Positions 29,491 through 37,680 of a stretch of DNA of 64,000 bases are shown here, in pieces. The notes below the pieces were generated by a model, which was given only the letters and a program-made list of their open reading frames with translations, was not told the origin of the DNA and made no database searches. The stretch is from Pseudoduganella dura (GTDB taxonomy: Bacteria > Pseudomonadota > Gammaproteobacteria > Burkholderiales > Burkholderiaceae_D): assembly GCF_009727155.1 (NCBI RefSeq), contig NZ_WNWM01000002.1:3162001-3226000 (forward strand), in the 5' to 3' direction. The stretch's first letter is position 1. Every line of letters starts with the position of its first letter. Made by a program: the position numbers and the translations under genes.

Positions 29491-30129
29491 TCAACCGGTA
29501 GCCTGCCGGCGGCGCTCGAACGCCGCCGTGAATGCCCGCGCGGCGGCCGCCGCGCGTGGCGCCCCGACATCGAAACTGCATCGCCGCAGCGCCGGTGCAT
29601 TGGCCAGCCCCGCGTCGGCCAGCATATGCTCGGCCCGCAAGGCGCCCAGCATCCCGTCCAGCATCACCTCCTGCATGTCGAGCGCGGCGTTATCCGTGTG
29701 GCCGGCGTCGAGCACGCTGGGCGCGAAGGCCATCGTGCCGGCACCGAAACGGATCGCCTCGCGCATCGCCACGCGCGTGGCACGCCGCAGCAGGTCACCA
29801 TCGAGCACCTCCGGCTTGCCCATCCCGATCACCAGTACCGCGCGGGGCACCAGTCCCGGTGGCGGCAGCGTGACCAGCAGCGTTTCCATCGGCTGGGCGC
29901 GGAATGCGCCCGCCGTCCGTAGCCGGCCCAGCTGGCCGCCGAGCGCCTCGTCCAGCCCCAGCAGCCCGCCCGTCATGCCGGCCTCGCCGAGTTCGTGCTC
30001 GAACATGCATGCGACGCTGAAATCCACGTCGGCTTGCGACGGCCCCCACGCGACGACATCGAAATCGACGCCATCCGCGCTGCCGATCGGCAGCCTGGCG
30101 GGAATCCTGGAATGGTCGGTATCGGTCAT
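29491..30129 (-). CDS. M17 peptidase N-terminal-domain-like protein without a catalytic domain
   Basis: 212 residues resembling the non-catalytic N-terminal domain of leucyl aminopeptidases: the GGLLGLDEALGGQLGRLRTAG segment and the LVIGMGKPEVLDGDLLRRA beta-alpha segment are typical. The metal-binding C-terminal peptidase domain is absent, so peptidase activity is not expected. The ATG at 30129 has GGAGAGGAA upstream. The gene converges on lipA with 4 bp between stops. Confidence 0.72.
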   Translation of the reverse strand: MTDTDHSRIPARLPIGSADGVDFDVVAWGPSQADVDFSVACMFEHELGEAGMTGGLLGLDEALGGQLGRLRTAGAFRAQPMETLLVTLPPPGLVPRAVLVIGMGKPEVLDGDLLRRATRVAMREAIRFGAGTMAFAPSVLDAGHTDNAALDMQEVMLDGMLGALRAEHMLADAGLANAPALRRCSFDVGAPRAAAAARAFTAAFERRRQATG

Positions 30130-30207
30130 GGCGGTCTTCCTCTCCGGTGATGGCCCTGCCGCGCATGGCATGGCCGCGTCATGGTAATCCTGTTGCGCGT
30201 GCCACTG

Positions 30208-30320
30208 TATCGGCCAAAAGGCAGGTGTGGACGAACAATAAAGTCGAGCACAAAACTATAATGTTCGACACAAAAGGCCAAGGTGGACATGTTAAAAGAA
30301 CTTCCGCTATCGGCCAAAAG
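30208..30320. repeat. Direct repeat TATCGGCCAAAAG
   Basis: The 13-mer occurs at 30208-30220 and again exactly 100 bp later at 30308-30320. A related ATCGGCCAGAAGCGG is at 31302-31316. The 270-bp gap before the epimerase gene is less GC-rich than the neighbouring core and contains no convincing gene. A TATAAT at 30257-30262 could be a -10 element. Confidence 0.6.
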
Positions 30321-30401
30321 CGGTCCTTCCACAATCGCGAGTCATAGTATGATTCGAGCAGACTTAGCGCAGGCCGACACGCATTTTGCGAAAAAAAACA
30401 T

Positions 30402-31193
30402 ATGAGAGCAATGAAATCGATGACCCAAGAAAAACCGACGCTAAAGGTCCTGGTCACTGGAGCGGCTGGTCGTATAGGGTCCGCTTTTGTGCGTATGCAC
30501 TTTCAAAACTATGATCTGCGTCTGGCGGATAAAGATGTCTCGCGCCTTGAACAGCATTCGCGTGACATCGTGCAGCTGGATATAACCGACTTTAATGCGT
30601 GTATGCAAGCATGCGCAGGGATCGATACGGTAATCCATCTGGCGGCCGAAGTCTCACCAGATATCAGTGACTTCATGACGACTTTATTGCCGACCAATGT
30701 TGTTGGCACATATAACATCTTTCAGGCAGCGCTGGCCCAGGGATGCCGCCGAGTTGTATTTGCAAGCAGTGCTCAGACTATCGAGGGATATCCTCAAGAT
30801 GTCCAGGTGACTGAAACGATGCCTGTGCGCCCAAAGAATTTGTATGGCGTGACGAAAGTGTTTGGCGAAGCGCTTGGTTCGTACATTTCTGACACCTCTG
30901 ACCTTTCGATAATTGCTGTACGTATTGCAAACGTCGCGCACTTTTCACGTGGTGAGCAACACAGTGCGCGCGACGTTGCAGCGTATATCAGCGTACGCGA
31001 TGTTGTGCAGCTACTCATGGTGAGCGTGCAATCAGACGTGACAGGATTCACGATCGTCAACGGAGTGTCAGACAATCGCTATAAACGCCTTTCGATCGAA
31101 CGAAGCCGCAAGTTGCTTGGATATCACCCCAAGGACGATTCCTTTTCTATCCTTGCAGGAAAAAGCGATGACGCTGGTGATGCCATGGTGTGA
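30402..31193 (+). CDS. NAD-dependent epimerase/dehydratase
   Basis: 263 residues, an extended SDR with the TGAAGRIGS nucleotide-binding motif near the N-terminus, SSAQTIEGYP containing the catalytic Ser/Thr region and YGVTKVFGE containing the YxxxK pair. It resembles the uronate dehydrogenase-type branch, but the substrate is not certain. Three in-frame ATGs (30402, 30411, 30420) are possible starts. Codon use is less GC-biased than in flanking genes, suggesting lateral origin. No sugar-pathway partner is adjacent. Confidence 0.8.
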   Translation: MRAMKSMTQEKPTLKVLVTGAAGRIGSAFVRMHFQNYDLRLADKDVSRLEQHSRDIVQLDITDFNACMQACAGIDTVIHLAAEVSPDISDFMTTLLPTNVVGTYNIFQAALAQGCRRVVFASSAQTIEGYPQDVQVTETMPVRPKNLYGVTKVFGEALGSYISDTSDLSIIAVRIANVAHFSRGEQHSARDVAAYISVRDVVQLLMVSVQSDVTGFTIVNGVSDNRYKRLSIERSRKLLGYHPKDDSFSILAGKSDDAGDAMV

Positions 31194-31326
31194 TGACGAA
31201 CTGGAAATAGACCGAGATTTCGAGGTCTAACGAAGGCTGGAGACGCTAAGTATCCGTAGCAACTGCTTTGCGGCGGAAGCTGTCGTAACCGCTAGGGCAG
31301 CAATCGGCCAGAAGCGGAGTTCATCA

Positions 31327-31662
31327 ATGATTCCCATCGCTACGGTTACTGCATTGCCTACCTCGACTAGTTGCCCTGTTTTCTCACATTTAATCGAACG
31401 CTCGATACACGGCGGTCTGTTTGTGGACCGGTGTATTGACTGCGGCTGGGGGGCCAGTGGTACTTGCTCGCCTACAACCGAAGACATGCCACACTCTTCG
31501 GTTACCCGTGTCAGCGTTCGATGGGGACGCCTAGAGATGGCGCCAAGCGCTTTAAAGGTTTTACGCGAAATTTCACCGGCAGCTAAGAACATGCCGCTCG
31601 CCGAACTTGCGAAAATGATAGCGAGTGGTCGTCCATTTGAATTAGGCGTAATCATCGAATAG
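31327..31662 (+). CDS. Hypothetical small protein with CxxC motif
   Basis: 111 residues. GGAG at 31315-31318 gives an 8-bp spacing to the ATG. The middle contains CIDCGWGASGTC, a possible metal site, and the C-terminal 40 residues (ALKVLREISPAAKNMPLAEL) look helical and amphipathic. No family is recognised. The reading frame is supported only by the ribosome site and its protein-like composition. Confidence 0.45.
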   Translation: MIPIATVTALPTSTSCPVFSHLIERSIHGGLFVDRCIDCGWGASGTCSPTTEDMPHSSVTRVSVRWGRLEMAPSALKVLREISPAAKNMPLAELAKMIASGRPFELGVIIE

Positions 31663-31752
31663 AGACTGGCAGCTACGCTACAAGTGCTGGCAGATGTAGG
31701 GTACTTGGTAACCCAAGAATCTCTTCCTTAATTTGGATAGCAAGTCAAGGCA

Positions 31753-31858
31753 ACGTCCGCTTCGGGGCGGGAGCTGGCTGTCGTGACAGTCTGGGACTTT
31801 TCCGGTTCGGTGACCCGCTATGCTGCGGCGAACGGCTGAGTTCGCCAGCAGCGGACGT
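31753..31858. repeat. 106-bp imperfect palindromic intergenic element
   Basis: The ends are perfect 9-bp inverted repeats (ACGTCCGCT at 31753-31761, AGCGGACGT at 31850-31858). Inside are further dyads, notably GGCGAAC/GTTCGCC at 31827-31846 and CTGTCG-TGACAG near 31778-31789. Parts of it recur at 33479-33563 on the other side of the desaturase-ArsR pair. It is non-coding and resembles a small non-autonomous structured repeat. Confidence 0.65.
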
Positions 31859-31905
31859 CAGTTGCTCTGCCTTTAGTTGATATTTGCAATGCTGCGATTA
31901 GAAAA

Positions 31906-33015
31906 CTAATCGTGCGAGAGCCAGCGACTCATAATCAGGGCTCGGATACCGTGCACGACGTCATCGCCAAGGTGCAGGGTCAGACGGCGGCTGTCGGACA
32001 ACACGAACCGGCCTCCGGACCAGGTTTGGAATACCAACTCGGGCAGCCACTTGGCGGGGCCGGACAGATACCATCTGGACGCTGGAGCGGGCACTTCGGC
32101 CGAGGCTCGGCGTGCGAGCAACTGCTGACGCACTGGCAAGTCGGGTGGCAGGATGAAGTCCGAGGCAAGCCCCACACGGCGCAGTCCCTGCAGCACCCAC
32201 CAGCCGGGATCCCATTCGCCGTCGTGCAGCCCCAACCGCGCTGAACCAGGGAAGGCGTGATGATTGTTGTGCCAGCATTCGCCCATCGTCAGCAGGGAGG
32301 TAAAACGCACATTCCGGCCCTGCACGGCAGCGCGACGGACCACATAGCTCATGTCTCCATGCTTGTGGGCGAAGTAGCCTATGAGCCAGTGGCCGAGGAT
32401 GCCGGTAGTGACGCGTGCGCACCCGCCCCACCACACGAAAGCCCAGCCGCCCCATAGGTACAGTGCCAGCGCCGACGGCAACTGCTGCAGCATCCAGGTG
32501 CGTTCGAGGAAGCGGTAGAAGCCGTTGTTTGCCACGCGTGCTTCCAACCGCAGGTCGTGCTCCGTTGCCAGATGCACATCGCAATGCACCTGCCACCAGA
32601 AATCGCGCCAGAACGGTTCCCCATGCCGCAGATAGCTGTGGCAATCGGGCAGACGCTGGGCGTAATCGCGCAGGTCATGCTGGCGCAGCAGCCCCAGTGG
32701 CCCCGCTAGACCGACCTGTACTCCGGTGTAGACCAGTGCATATTCGAGCCACCGCGGGCACTGAAAGCTGTTGTGAATCAGCTTTCGGTGACTGCCAAGA
32801 GAATGACCGAATAGCAGCACGAAGCCGGTGGCCCCTGCGAACAGCAATACAGCCGGCCCGCTGAAGGTGGCGGCGCCCCCGATCACCGCACCCGCCGTCA
32901 TCGCGGCAAACCAGAGTGACTTGCGCCAAGCATAACGAACTTCGCCGGCCAGGAATGCATCGGCGCTGGGAGCGTTAACCCGATGGTCCGTGATAACTTC
33001 CGGTGCGTCCTTCAT
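31906..33015 (-). CDS. Membrane fatty acid desaturase
   Basis: 369 residues with several hydrophobic segments. Histidine box I is HSLGSH and box III is HNNHH (ECWHNNHHAFPG). Box II is degenerate, LRQHD rather than HRxHH. The GHWLIGYFAH segment supplies a further His pair. Such di-iron enzymes introduce double bonds into acyl chains with O2. It lies 9 bp downstream of an ArsR gene, so desaturation is probably controlled by that repressor. Confidence 0.85.
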   Translation of the reverse strand: MKDAPEVITDHRVNAPSADAFLAGEVRYAWRKSLWFAAMTAGAVIGGAATFSGPAVLLFAGATGFVLLFGHSLGSHRKLIHNSFQCPRWLEYALVYTGVQVGLAGPLGLLRQHDLRDYAQRLPDCHSYLRHGEPFWRDFWWQVHCDVHLATEHDLRLEARVANNGFYRFLERTWMLQQLPSALALYLWGGWAFVWWGGCARVTTGILGHWLIGYFAHKHGDMSYVVRRAAVQGRNVRFTSLLTMGECWHNNHHAFPGSARLGLHDGEWDPGWWVLQGLRRVGLASDFILPPDLPVRQQLLARRASAEVPAPASRWYLSGPAKWLPELVFQTWSGGRFVLSDSRRLTLHLGDDVVHGIRALIMSRWLSHD

Positions 33016-33024
33016 ACTGCCTCC

Positions 33025-33342
33025 TTATGCCTTGGGTTTGCGGCTTTGGACGCGCGATTCCTGCTTTAGTGGCCGTGCCACCGGACACAGTTCAAATGCG
33101 TAGCTTGTCAGCGTGTTGGCGAGATGCTCCGCGTTGAGCGCGTAGTAGACGTAGGCGCCGCGTCGCTCGCTCTTCACGAGATCTGCGTTTTCCAGCACGG
33201 ACAGGTGCCGCGAAATGGCCGGTGCAGTCATTCCGAAGCGCATTGCAAGATCGCTGGTGGTGAGCTCGCCCTCATTCAGATACGCAAGTATTTGCCGGCG
33301 CGGACCGGATGCCAGGGCTTCGAAGACCTTATCTAGAGACAT
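33025..33342 (-). CDS. ArsR family winged-helix regulator
   Basis: 105 residues. The core, LDKVFEALASGPRRQILAYL then LTTSDLAMRFGMTAPAISRHLSVLENADLV, is the ArsR helix-turn-helix; YVYYALN forms the wing. The usual ELCVC-type metal site is absent, so the inducer may be non-metal. The gene begins only 3 bp inside a 32-bp palindrome and has no Shine-Dalgarno, suggesting autorepression and perhaps a leaderless message. The desaturase follows in the same operon. Confidence 0.9.
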   Translation of the reverse strand: MSLDKVFEALASGPRRQILAYLNEGELTTSDLAMRFGMTAPAISRHLSVLENADLVKSERRGAYVYYALNAEHLANTLTSYAFELCPVARPLKQESRVQSRKPKA

Positions 33343-33345
33343 AAT

Positions 33346-33377
33346 TTAGTTAATTAACGAATTTGTTAATACACTAA
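33346..33377. promoter_or_regulatory. 32-bp hyphenated palindrome, probable ArsR operator
   Basis: The inner arms ATTAAC (33353-33358) and GTTAAT (33365-33370) flank GAATTT, and the outer arms TTAGT (33346-33350) and ACTAA (33373-33377) share the same centre. The AT-rich dyad abuts the ArsR start codon, a common arrangement for ArsR autoregulation. Confidence 0.75.
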
Positions 33378-33850
33378 TCCGATATCCGGCGAACGTCAAG
33401 CAGAGTGGGATGAAATCCTTCAATCACGACGAGCTTGAATCGTTCTGTCTGCAAAGACTGCTCCACGTCGGGTGCTTCTCGTGACAGTCTGTGATCATTG
33501 CCGCTCAGCGCAAAACGCAAACCCCACTAGTTCGTGAGCGACCACTTCGGGGCGAAAGCTGCCGACCGCATAGGTACAGGGGCCCCGCGCTGTGCCAAAC
33601 TTGAATGCTGCAAAACCGAGGGATTAGGTAGCTTCGATTGCGCTTATGTCGAATTTTATTTGCATGTGCAGCGTGTAGAAATTGGTCGTCTCATAAAATG
33701 GCTTGTGTCGAGATTTATTACTCGTCTACAGCCGTGTACTGGTTCCTGCCCCCGATCCTTCGTCGGTTCGCGTGGCTCGTCCAGTGCCTTTTGGGATACG
33801 ATCTGAGGCCGCCGTATCTCAAGCTGCGTTATCCCATCCGGACCAAGCCA
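33378..33850. other. Intergenic region with repeat fragments, no gene seen
   Basis: This 470-bp stretch before ung holds no convincing reading frame with a ribosome site. It contains TCGTGACAGTCTG (33479-33491) and a CTTCGGGGCGAAAGCTGCC stretch (33545-33563), both related to the element at 31753-31858 but in swapped order. Confidence 0.6.
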
Positions 33851-34513
33851 ATGACCATCCGCATCGAACCCTCCTGGAAACAGCACCTGCAAGCCGAGTT
33901 CGACAAGCCCTACTGGACCGAACTCACCGACTTCGTCCGCGCCGAATACGCCGCCGGGCCATGCTGCCCGCCCGGCAAGGACATCTTCCGCGCCTTCGAC
34001 CTCACGCCGTTCGACAAGGTGAAGGTCGTGATCCTCGGCCAGGATCCGTACCACACGCCCGGCGCCGCGATGGGCTTCTGCTTTTCCGTCCCCGACGGTA
34101 ACCGTCCGCAACCGAGCCTGCAGAACATCTTCAAGGAGCTGGAGAGTGATCTCGGCGTGCAACGCACGCGTACCGATCTTTCCGACTGGGCGGAGCAGGG
34201 CGTGTTCCTGCTGAACGCCGTGCTGACCGTGCGTGCCCGCGAGGCCGGCTCGCATGCCGGCAAGGGCTGGGAGACGTTCACCGACACGGCGATCCGCACG
34301 CTGTCGGAAGAGCGCGAGCACCTGGTGTTCATCCTGTGGGGCAGCTATGCGATCGCCAAGAAGGCGTTGATCGATACGAAGAAGCACCTCGTGCTGACGT
34401 CGCCGCACCCGTCGCCGTTTGCGGCGCACAAGGGATTCTTCGGCAGCAAGCCGTTTTCGAAGGCGAATGAATATCTGCAGGCATCCGGCCAGGAGCCCGT
34501 CGACTGGGCATAG
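33851..34513 (+). CDS. ung: Uracil-DNA glycosylase
   Basis: 220 residues. The catalytic water-activating loop GQDPYHTP is at residues 63-70 (Asp65), and the DNA-intercalation loop HPSPF lies near the C-terminus. FCFSVPDG and the LLN segment are family features. Ung removes uracil from DNA as the first step of base excision repair. The ATG at 33851 gives the standard N-terminus; the longer upstream frame has no family similarity. Confidence 0.96.
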   Translation: MTIRIEPSWKQHLQAEFDKPYWTELTDFVRAEYAAGPCCPPGKDIFRAFDLTPFDKVKVVILGQDPYHTPGAAMGFCFSVPDGNRPQPSLQNIFKELESDLGVQRTRTDLSDWAEQGVFLLNAVLTVRAREAGSHAGKGWETFTDTAIRTLSEEREHLVFILWGSYAIAKKALIDTKKHLVLTSPHPSPFAAHKGFFGSKPFSKANEYLQASGQEPVDWA

Positions 34514-34522
34514 CGAAGGCCG

Positions 34523-35389
34523 CTACCACCAGATCCGGTACGGCCAGTAACTCTCGTCCGTCTGCACCAGCCGGATCAGCTCGCGCGGGCTGTTGCCGGT
34601 CAGTTCGCGCGCTTCGCGCGACAGGTGCGCCTGGTCCGAATAGCCCGAGCGCAGCGCGACGTCGGACAGCGACATGTTGCCCGCCTGGTGTTCTTCGCGC
34701 GCCGCCAGCATCGATTCCTCCACGCGCGCCAGCCGGCGCAGGGTGCGCAGCGGATGCCCGGCCCAGGCGCGCACGCGCCGTTCCGCCATCCGTGCGCTGC
34801 GGCCGGCGCCGGTCGCGGCGGCGCGCACGGCCAGCGCCTGCACCCAGTCCCGCGCGGGCCGCCACGCATCGGGTGCCGTCCCGCCGCGCGCGGCATGCCA
34901 GCGTGGTTCCAGCCAGTCTTCGACGATGCGGATGCGGGCATCGTCGTGCGGCGCCGCCATCACGGCGGCGGATATCGCGCGCCATTCGTCGCCGAGCACG
35001 TCATGGGCGGCTGCCATCGTGTCGAGCTGCGCCGCCATGTCGAGGCCTGTCAGCGCATGCAGCGCATCGGCAAGGAACAACACGGTCAACGTGTGCACGG
35101 GTCCCGGATTACGGGTCGTGAAAGGCTGGGTGTGCGGGCCGGAGAAGATGGCGTCACCCTGCCGCGCGACGGCGCCGGAGCCCACCAGCTCGCCGCTGCC
35201 CACGATCATCCACGTGATCGAGCAGAGCGGAGTGGCGGGAAAGCGGTTCAGCCGCTGGCCGGCTGTCAGCGGCACATCGAGCGTGCTGCGCAACATGTAG
35301 CCGCGGATGCATGAGGCAAGCGGCACGCGGGGGGCAACGAGGCGTGCGAGCGTCGGGGGCAATACCGTGGTCATGGCCTGGTCTGTCAT
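34523..35389 (-). CDS. AraC family transcriptional regulator
   Basis: 288 residues. The C-terminus holds the AraC double helix-turn-helix (MSLSDVALRSGYSDQAHLSREARELTG region, residues about 235-285); the N-terminal two thirds are an effector domain without a clear family. It ends convergent to ung and is divergent from the cytochrome P450 gene, 103 bp away, making the P450 a likely target. Confidence 0.88.
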   Translation of the reverse strand: MTDQAMTTVLPPTLARLVAPRVPLASCIRGYMLRSTLDVPLTAGQRLNRFPATPLCSITWMIVGSGELVGSGAVARQGDAIFSGPHTQPFTTRNPGPVHTLTVLFLADALHALTGLDMAAQLDTMAAAHDVLGDEWRAISAAVMAAPHDDARIRIVEDWLEPRWHAARGGTAPDAWRPARDWVQALAVRAAATGAGRSARMAERRVRAWAGHPLRTLRRLARVEESMLAAREEHQAGNMSLSDVALRSGYSDQAHLSREARELTGNSPRELIRLVQTDESYWPYRIWW

Positions 35390-35492
35390 GGCCTGATTCT
35401 ATCCCGGCATGGCGTGATCGCCGTGTCGCAAACGTTCAAGACGGCCGGCACCCGATACGGCACACTCGATATCATCGATGCAAGGAGCCAGC

Positions 35493-36920
35493 ATGACCAC
35501 CGCAGCCGTGAACACACCCCACCCACGCACCATTGCCGACCTGCCCGCCCCGCGCGGCCTGCCGCTGCTGGGCAATGCGCTGCAGCTGAAGCCCTCGACG
35601 ATCCACCTGGCGATGGAACGCTGGAGCCGGCACCATGGACCGATGTTCCGCGCCCGGATCGGCCCGCGCGAGGTGGTCGTGCTGTCCGACAGCGAGGCGA
35701 TCACGGCCGTGCTGCGCGACCGGCCCGACGGGTTCAGGCGCCCCGCCATCACGGCCGAGGTATCGGCGGAACTGGGCGGCAGCGTCGGCGTCTTCGTCGC
35801 CGAAGGCGATGCCTGGCGCCGGCAGCGCCGCATGGTGATGCAGGCTTTTTCGCCGACGGCGATCCGGGCATATTTCGACCGCATGGTGCAGGTCGGCGGG
35901 CGCCTGGAACAACGCTGGCGCCACGCCGGCGACGGCGAGATCGACCTGACGGGCGACCTGAAACGCTACGCGGTGGATGTGATCGCGGGTCTCGCGTTCG
36001 GCGCGGACGTCGATACGTTGCGGAGCGGCGGCAACGCGATCCAGGACCACGTGGAAACCGTGCTGTCCGGCGTTGCACGGCGCTCGCTGCTGCCTTTCCC
36101 CTACTGGCGCTGGTTGCGGCTGCCGGCGGACCGCCGGCTGGAGCGCAGCGTGCTGGCCGTGCGCCAGGCCACCAACGGCTTCATCGCCGACGCCCGCGCG
36201 GCGATGGCCGCCGATCCGGCGCTGCGCGAGCGGCCCGCCAACATGCTGCAGGCGATGCTGGCGGCCGCCGAACGGTCCGACAGCGGTGTCGACGACGGCG
36301 CCGTGGCCGGCAACGTCTCGACAATGCTGCTCGCGGGCGAGGACACCACGTCCAGCGCGCTGGCCTGGCTGGTCTGGCTGCTGTGGAAGAACCCGGATGC
36401 GCTGGCACGCGCGCAGCAGGAAGTGCGGCATCACGCCATGTCGCTGACACCGGAGAGCATCGGCGAGCTCGATTACCTCGAAGCCTGCGCCCTCGAAGCA
36501 ATGCGCCTGAAGCCGCCGGCGCCGTTCCTGCCGCTGCAGGCGTTGCGCGACACCACGGTGCTGGGCGTGCGCCTGCCGAAGGATACGCTGCTCTGGTGCG
36601 TTCTCAGGCACGACAGCGTGGATGCCAGGGTGTTCCCCGACCCGGACCGTTTCGAGCCGGAGCGCTGGCTGCCCGGCGGGAAGGCGGACAGGCAGGCGGA
36701 CAGGCAGGCCGCGCTGCCGTTCGGTGCCGGCCCGCGCACCTGCCCGGGGCGTTACCTGTCGCTGATGGAAGTAAAAGTGGCGATGGCCGTTCTGCTGGGG
36801 CGCTTCGAGATCGTCGACGTGCGCGCGGCCGATCGGGCCGGCCCGGCGGAAGTGATGGGGTTCGTCATGGGCCCCACGCCGATGACGATGCGCTTGCGGG
36901 CAAGGGAAACCGGTGTGTGA
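35493..36920 (+). CDS. Cytochrome P450
   Basis: 475 residues. The I-helix motif is AGEDTTSS, the K-helix motif is EAMR within LEACALEAMRLKPP, and the haem loop FGAGPRTCPGRYL supplies the Cys ligand. AGGAG precedes the ATG at 35493. P450s oxidise small hydrophobic molecules with O2; no ferredoxin or reductase gene is adjacent, and the substrate is unknown. An ADRQADRQA repeat lies just before the haem loop, an unusual insertion. Confidence 0.94.
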   Translation: MTTAAVNTPHPRTIADLPAPRGLPLLGNALQLKPSTIHLAMERWSRHHGPMFRARIGPREVVVLSDSEAITAVLRDRPDGFRRPAITAEVSAELGGSVGVFVAEGDAWRRQRRMVMQAFSPTAIRAYFDRMVQVGGRLEQRWRHAGDGEIDLTGDLKRYAVDVIAGLAFGADVDTLRSGGNAIQDHVETVLSGVARRSLLPFPYWRWLRLPADRRLERSVLAVRQATNGFIADARAAMAADPALRERPANMLQAMLAAAERSDSGVDDGAVAGNVSTMLLAGEDTTSSALAWLVWLLWKNPDALARAQQEVRHHAMSLTPESIGELDYLEACALEAMRLKPPAPFLPLQALRDTTVLGVRLPKDTLLWCVLRHDSVDARVFPDPDRFEPERWLPGGKADRQADRQAALPFGAGPRTCPGRYLSLMEVKVAMAVLLGRFEIVDVRAADRAGPAEVMGFVMGPTPMTMRLRARETGV

Positions 36921-37020
36921 TACCAGGGCCGTTCGGACAAGCGGATCTCGATCGCGTTCGAGTCATTGATATCGGACGCCGGTTTTCGCCGGCGTTTTGC
37001 GGACTTCGGTGCTAAAAACC

Positions 37021-37099
37021 GGTGTCCGACACCATAGAGCCGGTGTCCGACACCAGCACATTTGCGCTACAGGTAGCATCGGAAATTGTGTCAGGCACC
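37021..37099. repeat. Tandem GGTGTCCGACACC palindromes
   Basis: Perfect copies lie at 37021-37033 and 37042-37054, and a degenerate GTGTCAGGCACC at 37088-37099 overlaps the stop of the deaminase gene. The same palindrome family forms the hairpin at 10395-10439. The copies occupy the 170-bp space between the convergent P450 and deaminase genes. Confidence 0.75.
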
Positions 37100-37573
37100 C
37101 GACCAGAATCCCGCGTGCGCAATCTTCGCTTCATCCTCGCGCAGCGGTCCGATCACCTCGGTCGGCCGCTGCCCGGCGGCGAACACTTCGCGGCACGGCA
37201 GCGACAGGGTCGGATTCTCGGGGTCGCTGCCGGTCAGCGACAGCAGCGTCGCTTCGGACATCGCATACACCACCCGCCCCACGCCGCTCCAGTAGGTGCC
37301 GCCCGCGCACATGGCGCAGGGTTCGGCGTTGGTGTACATCGTGGCGCCCGCCAGCTTGTCGGGCGAGTGCTGCGACGAGGCGATGCGCAGCGCGTTCATC
37401 TCGGCATGCGCGGTGCGGTCGCTGCTCGATGCGTTCATCGCCTGCGCGATGACGTTGCCGTCCGCATCGGCGATGATCGCGGCGAACGGGTGATGGCCCT
37501 CGTCGCGCGAGCGCTGGGCCAGCGCGAGCACGCTTGTGAGGAACTGGTGATCGCGCGCTGTGGGTTCGGACAT
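37091..37573 (-). CDS. Nucleoside/guanine deaminase family protein
   Basis: 160 residues of the CDA fold, with the zinc ligands and catalytic Glu in HAEMNA and the paired cysteines in PCAMC. The ATG at 37573 gives the standard family N-terminus. The neighbourhood (BMP binding protein, Tsx-like porin, nucleoside-type ABC transporter) points to deamination of an imported base or nucleoside, for example guanine. tRNA adenosine deaminase is less likely given this context. Confidence 0.88.
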   Translation of the reverse strand: MSEPTARDHQFLTSVLALAQRSRDEGHHPFAAIIADADGNVIAQAMNASSSDRTAHAEMNALRIASSQHSPDKLAGATMYTNAEPCAMCAGGTYWSGVGRVVYAMSEATLLSLTGSDPENPTLSLPCREVFAAGQRPTEVIGPLREDEAKIAHAGFWSGA

Positions 37574-37593
37574 GGTGTGGTTCTCGAATAAGG

Positions 37594-37623
37594 TAAAAAA
37601 AGCGGGGCGGTTGCCCGCCCCGC
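37594..37623 (-). terminator. Terminator of the BMP binding-protein gene
   Basis: A 9-bp stem (GCGGGGCGG at 37602-37610, its complement at 37615-37623) and a 4-nt loop are followed, in the leftward direction, by seven T residues. It separates the binding-protein gene from the deaminase gene. Confidence 0.85.
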
Positions 37624-37680
37624 ATCGGGTAGTCATTGCGCAGGATCGCTGCGCCGATTACGTGCCGGTTATGTCGCCGG

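Noticed and set aside
29491..30129. Leucyl aminopeptidase
   Set aside because: Only the N-terminal M17 domain is present; the metal-binding catalytic domain is missing.
31753..31858. Possible integron attC site
   Set aside because: The inverted repeat ends do not carry the RYYYAAC/GTTRRRY core sites and there is no integrase or cassette array.
33638..33850. Upstream extension of ung
   Set aside because: The extra 71 residues have no similarity to the family, and the ATG at 33851 gives the standard N-terminus.
37021..37054. Possible regulatory dyads for the P450 or deaminase
   Set aside because: They lie at the 3' ends of both convergent genes rather than at promoters, and the same motif forms a hairpin between two other convergent genes, so an intergenic repeat family is more likely.
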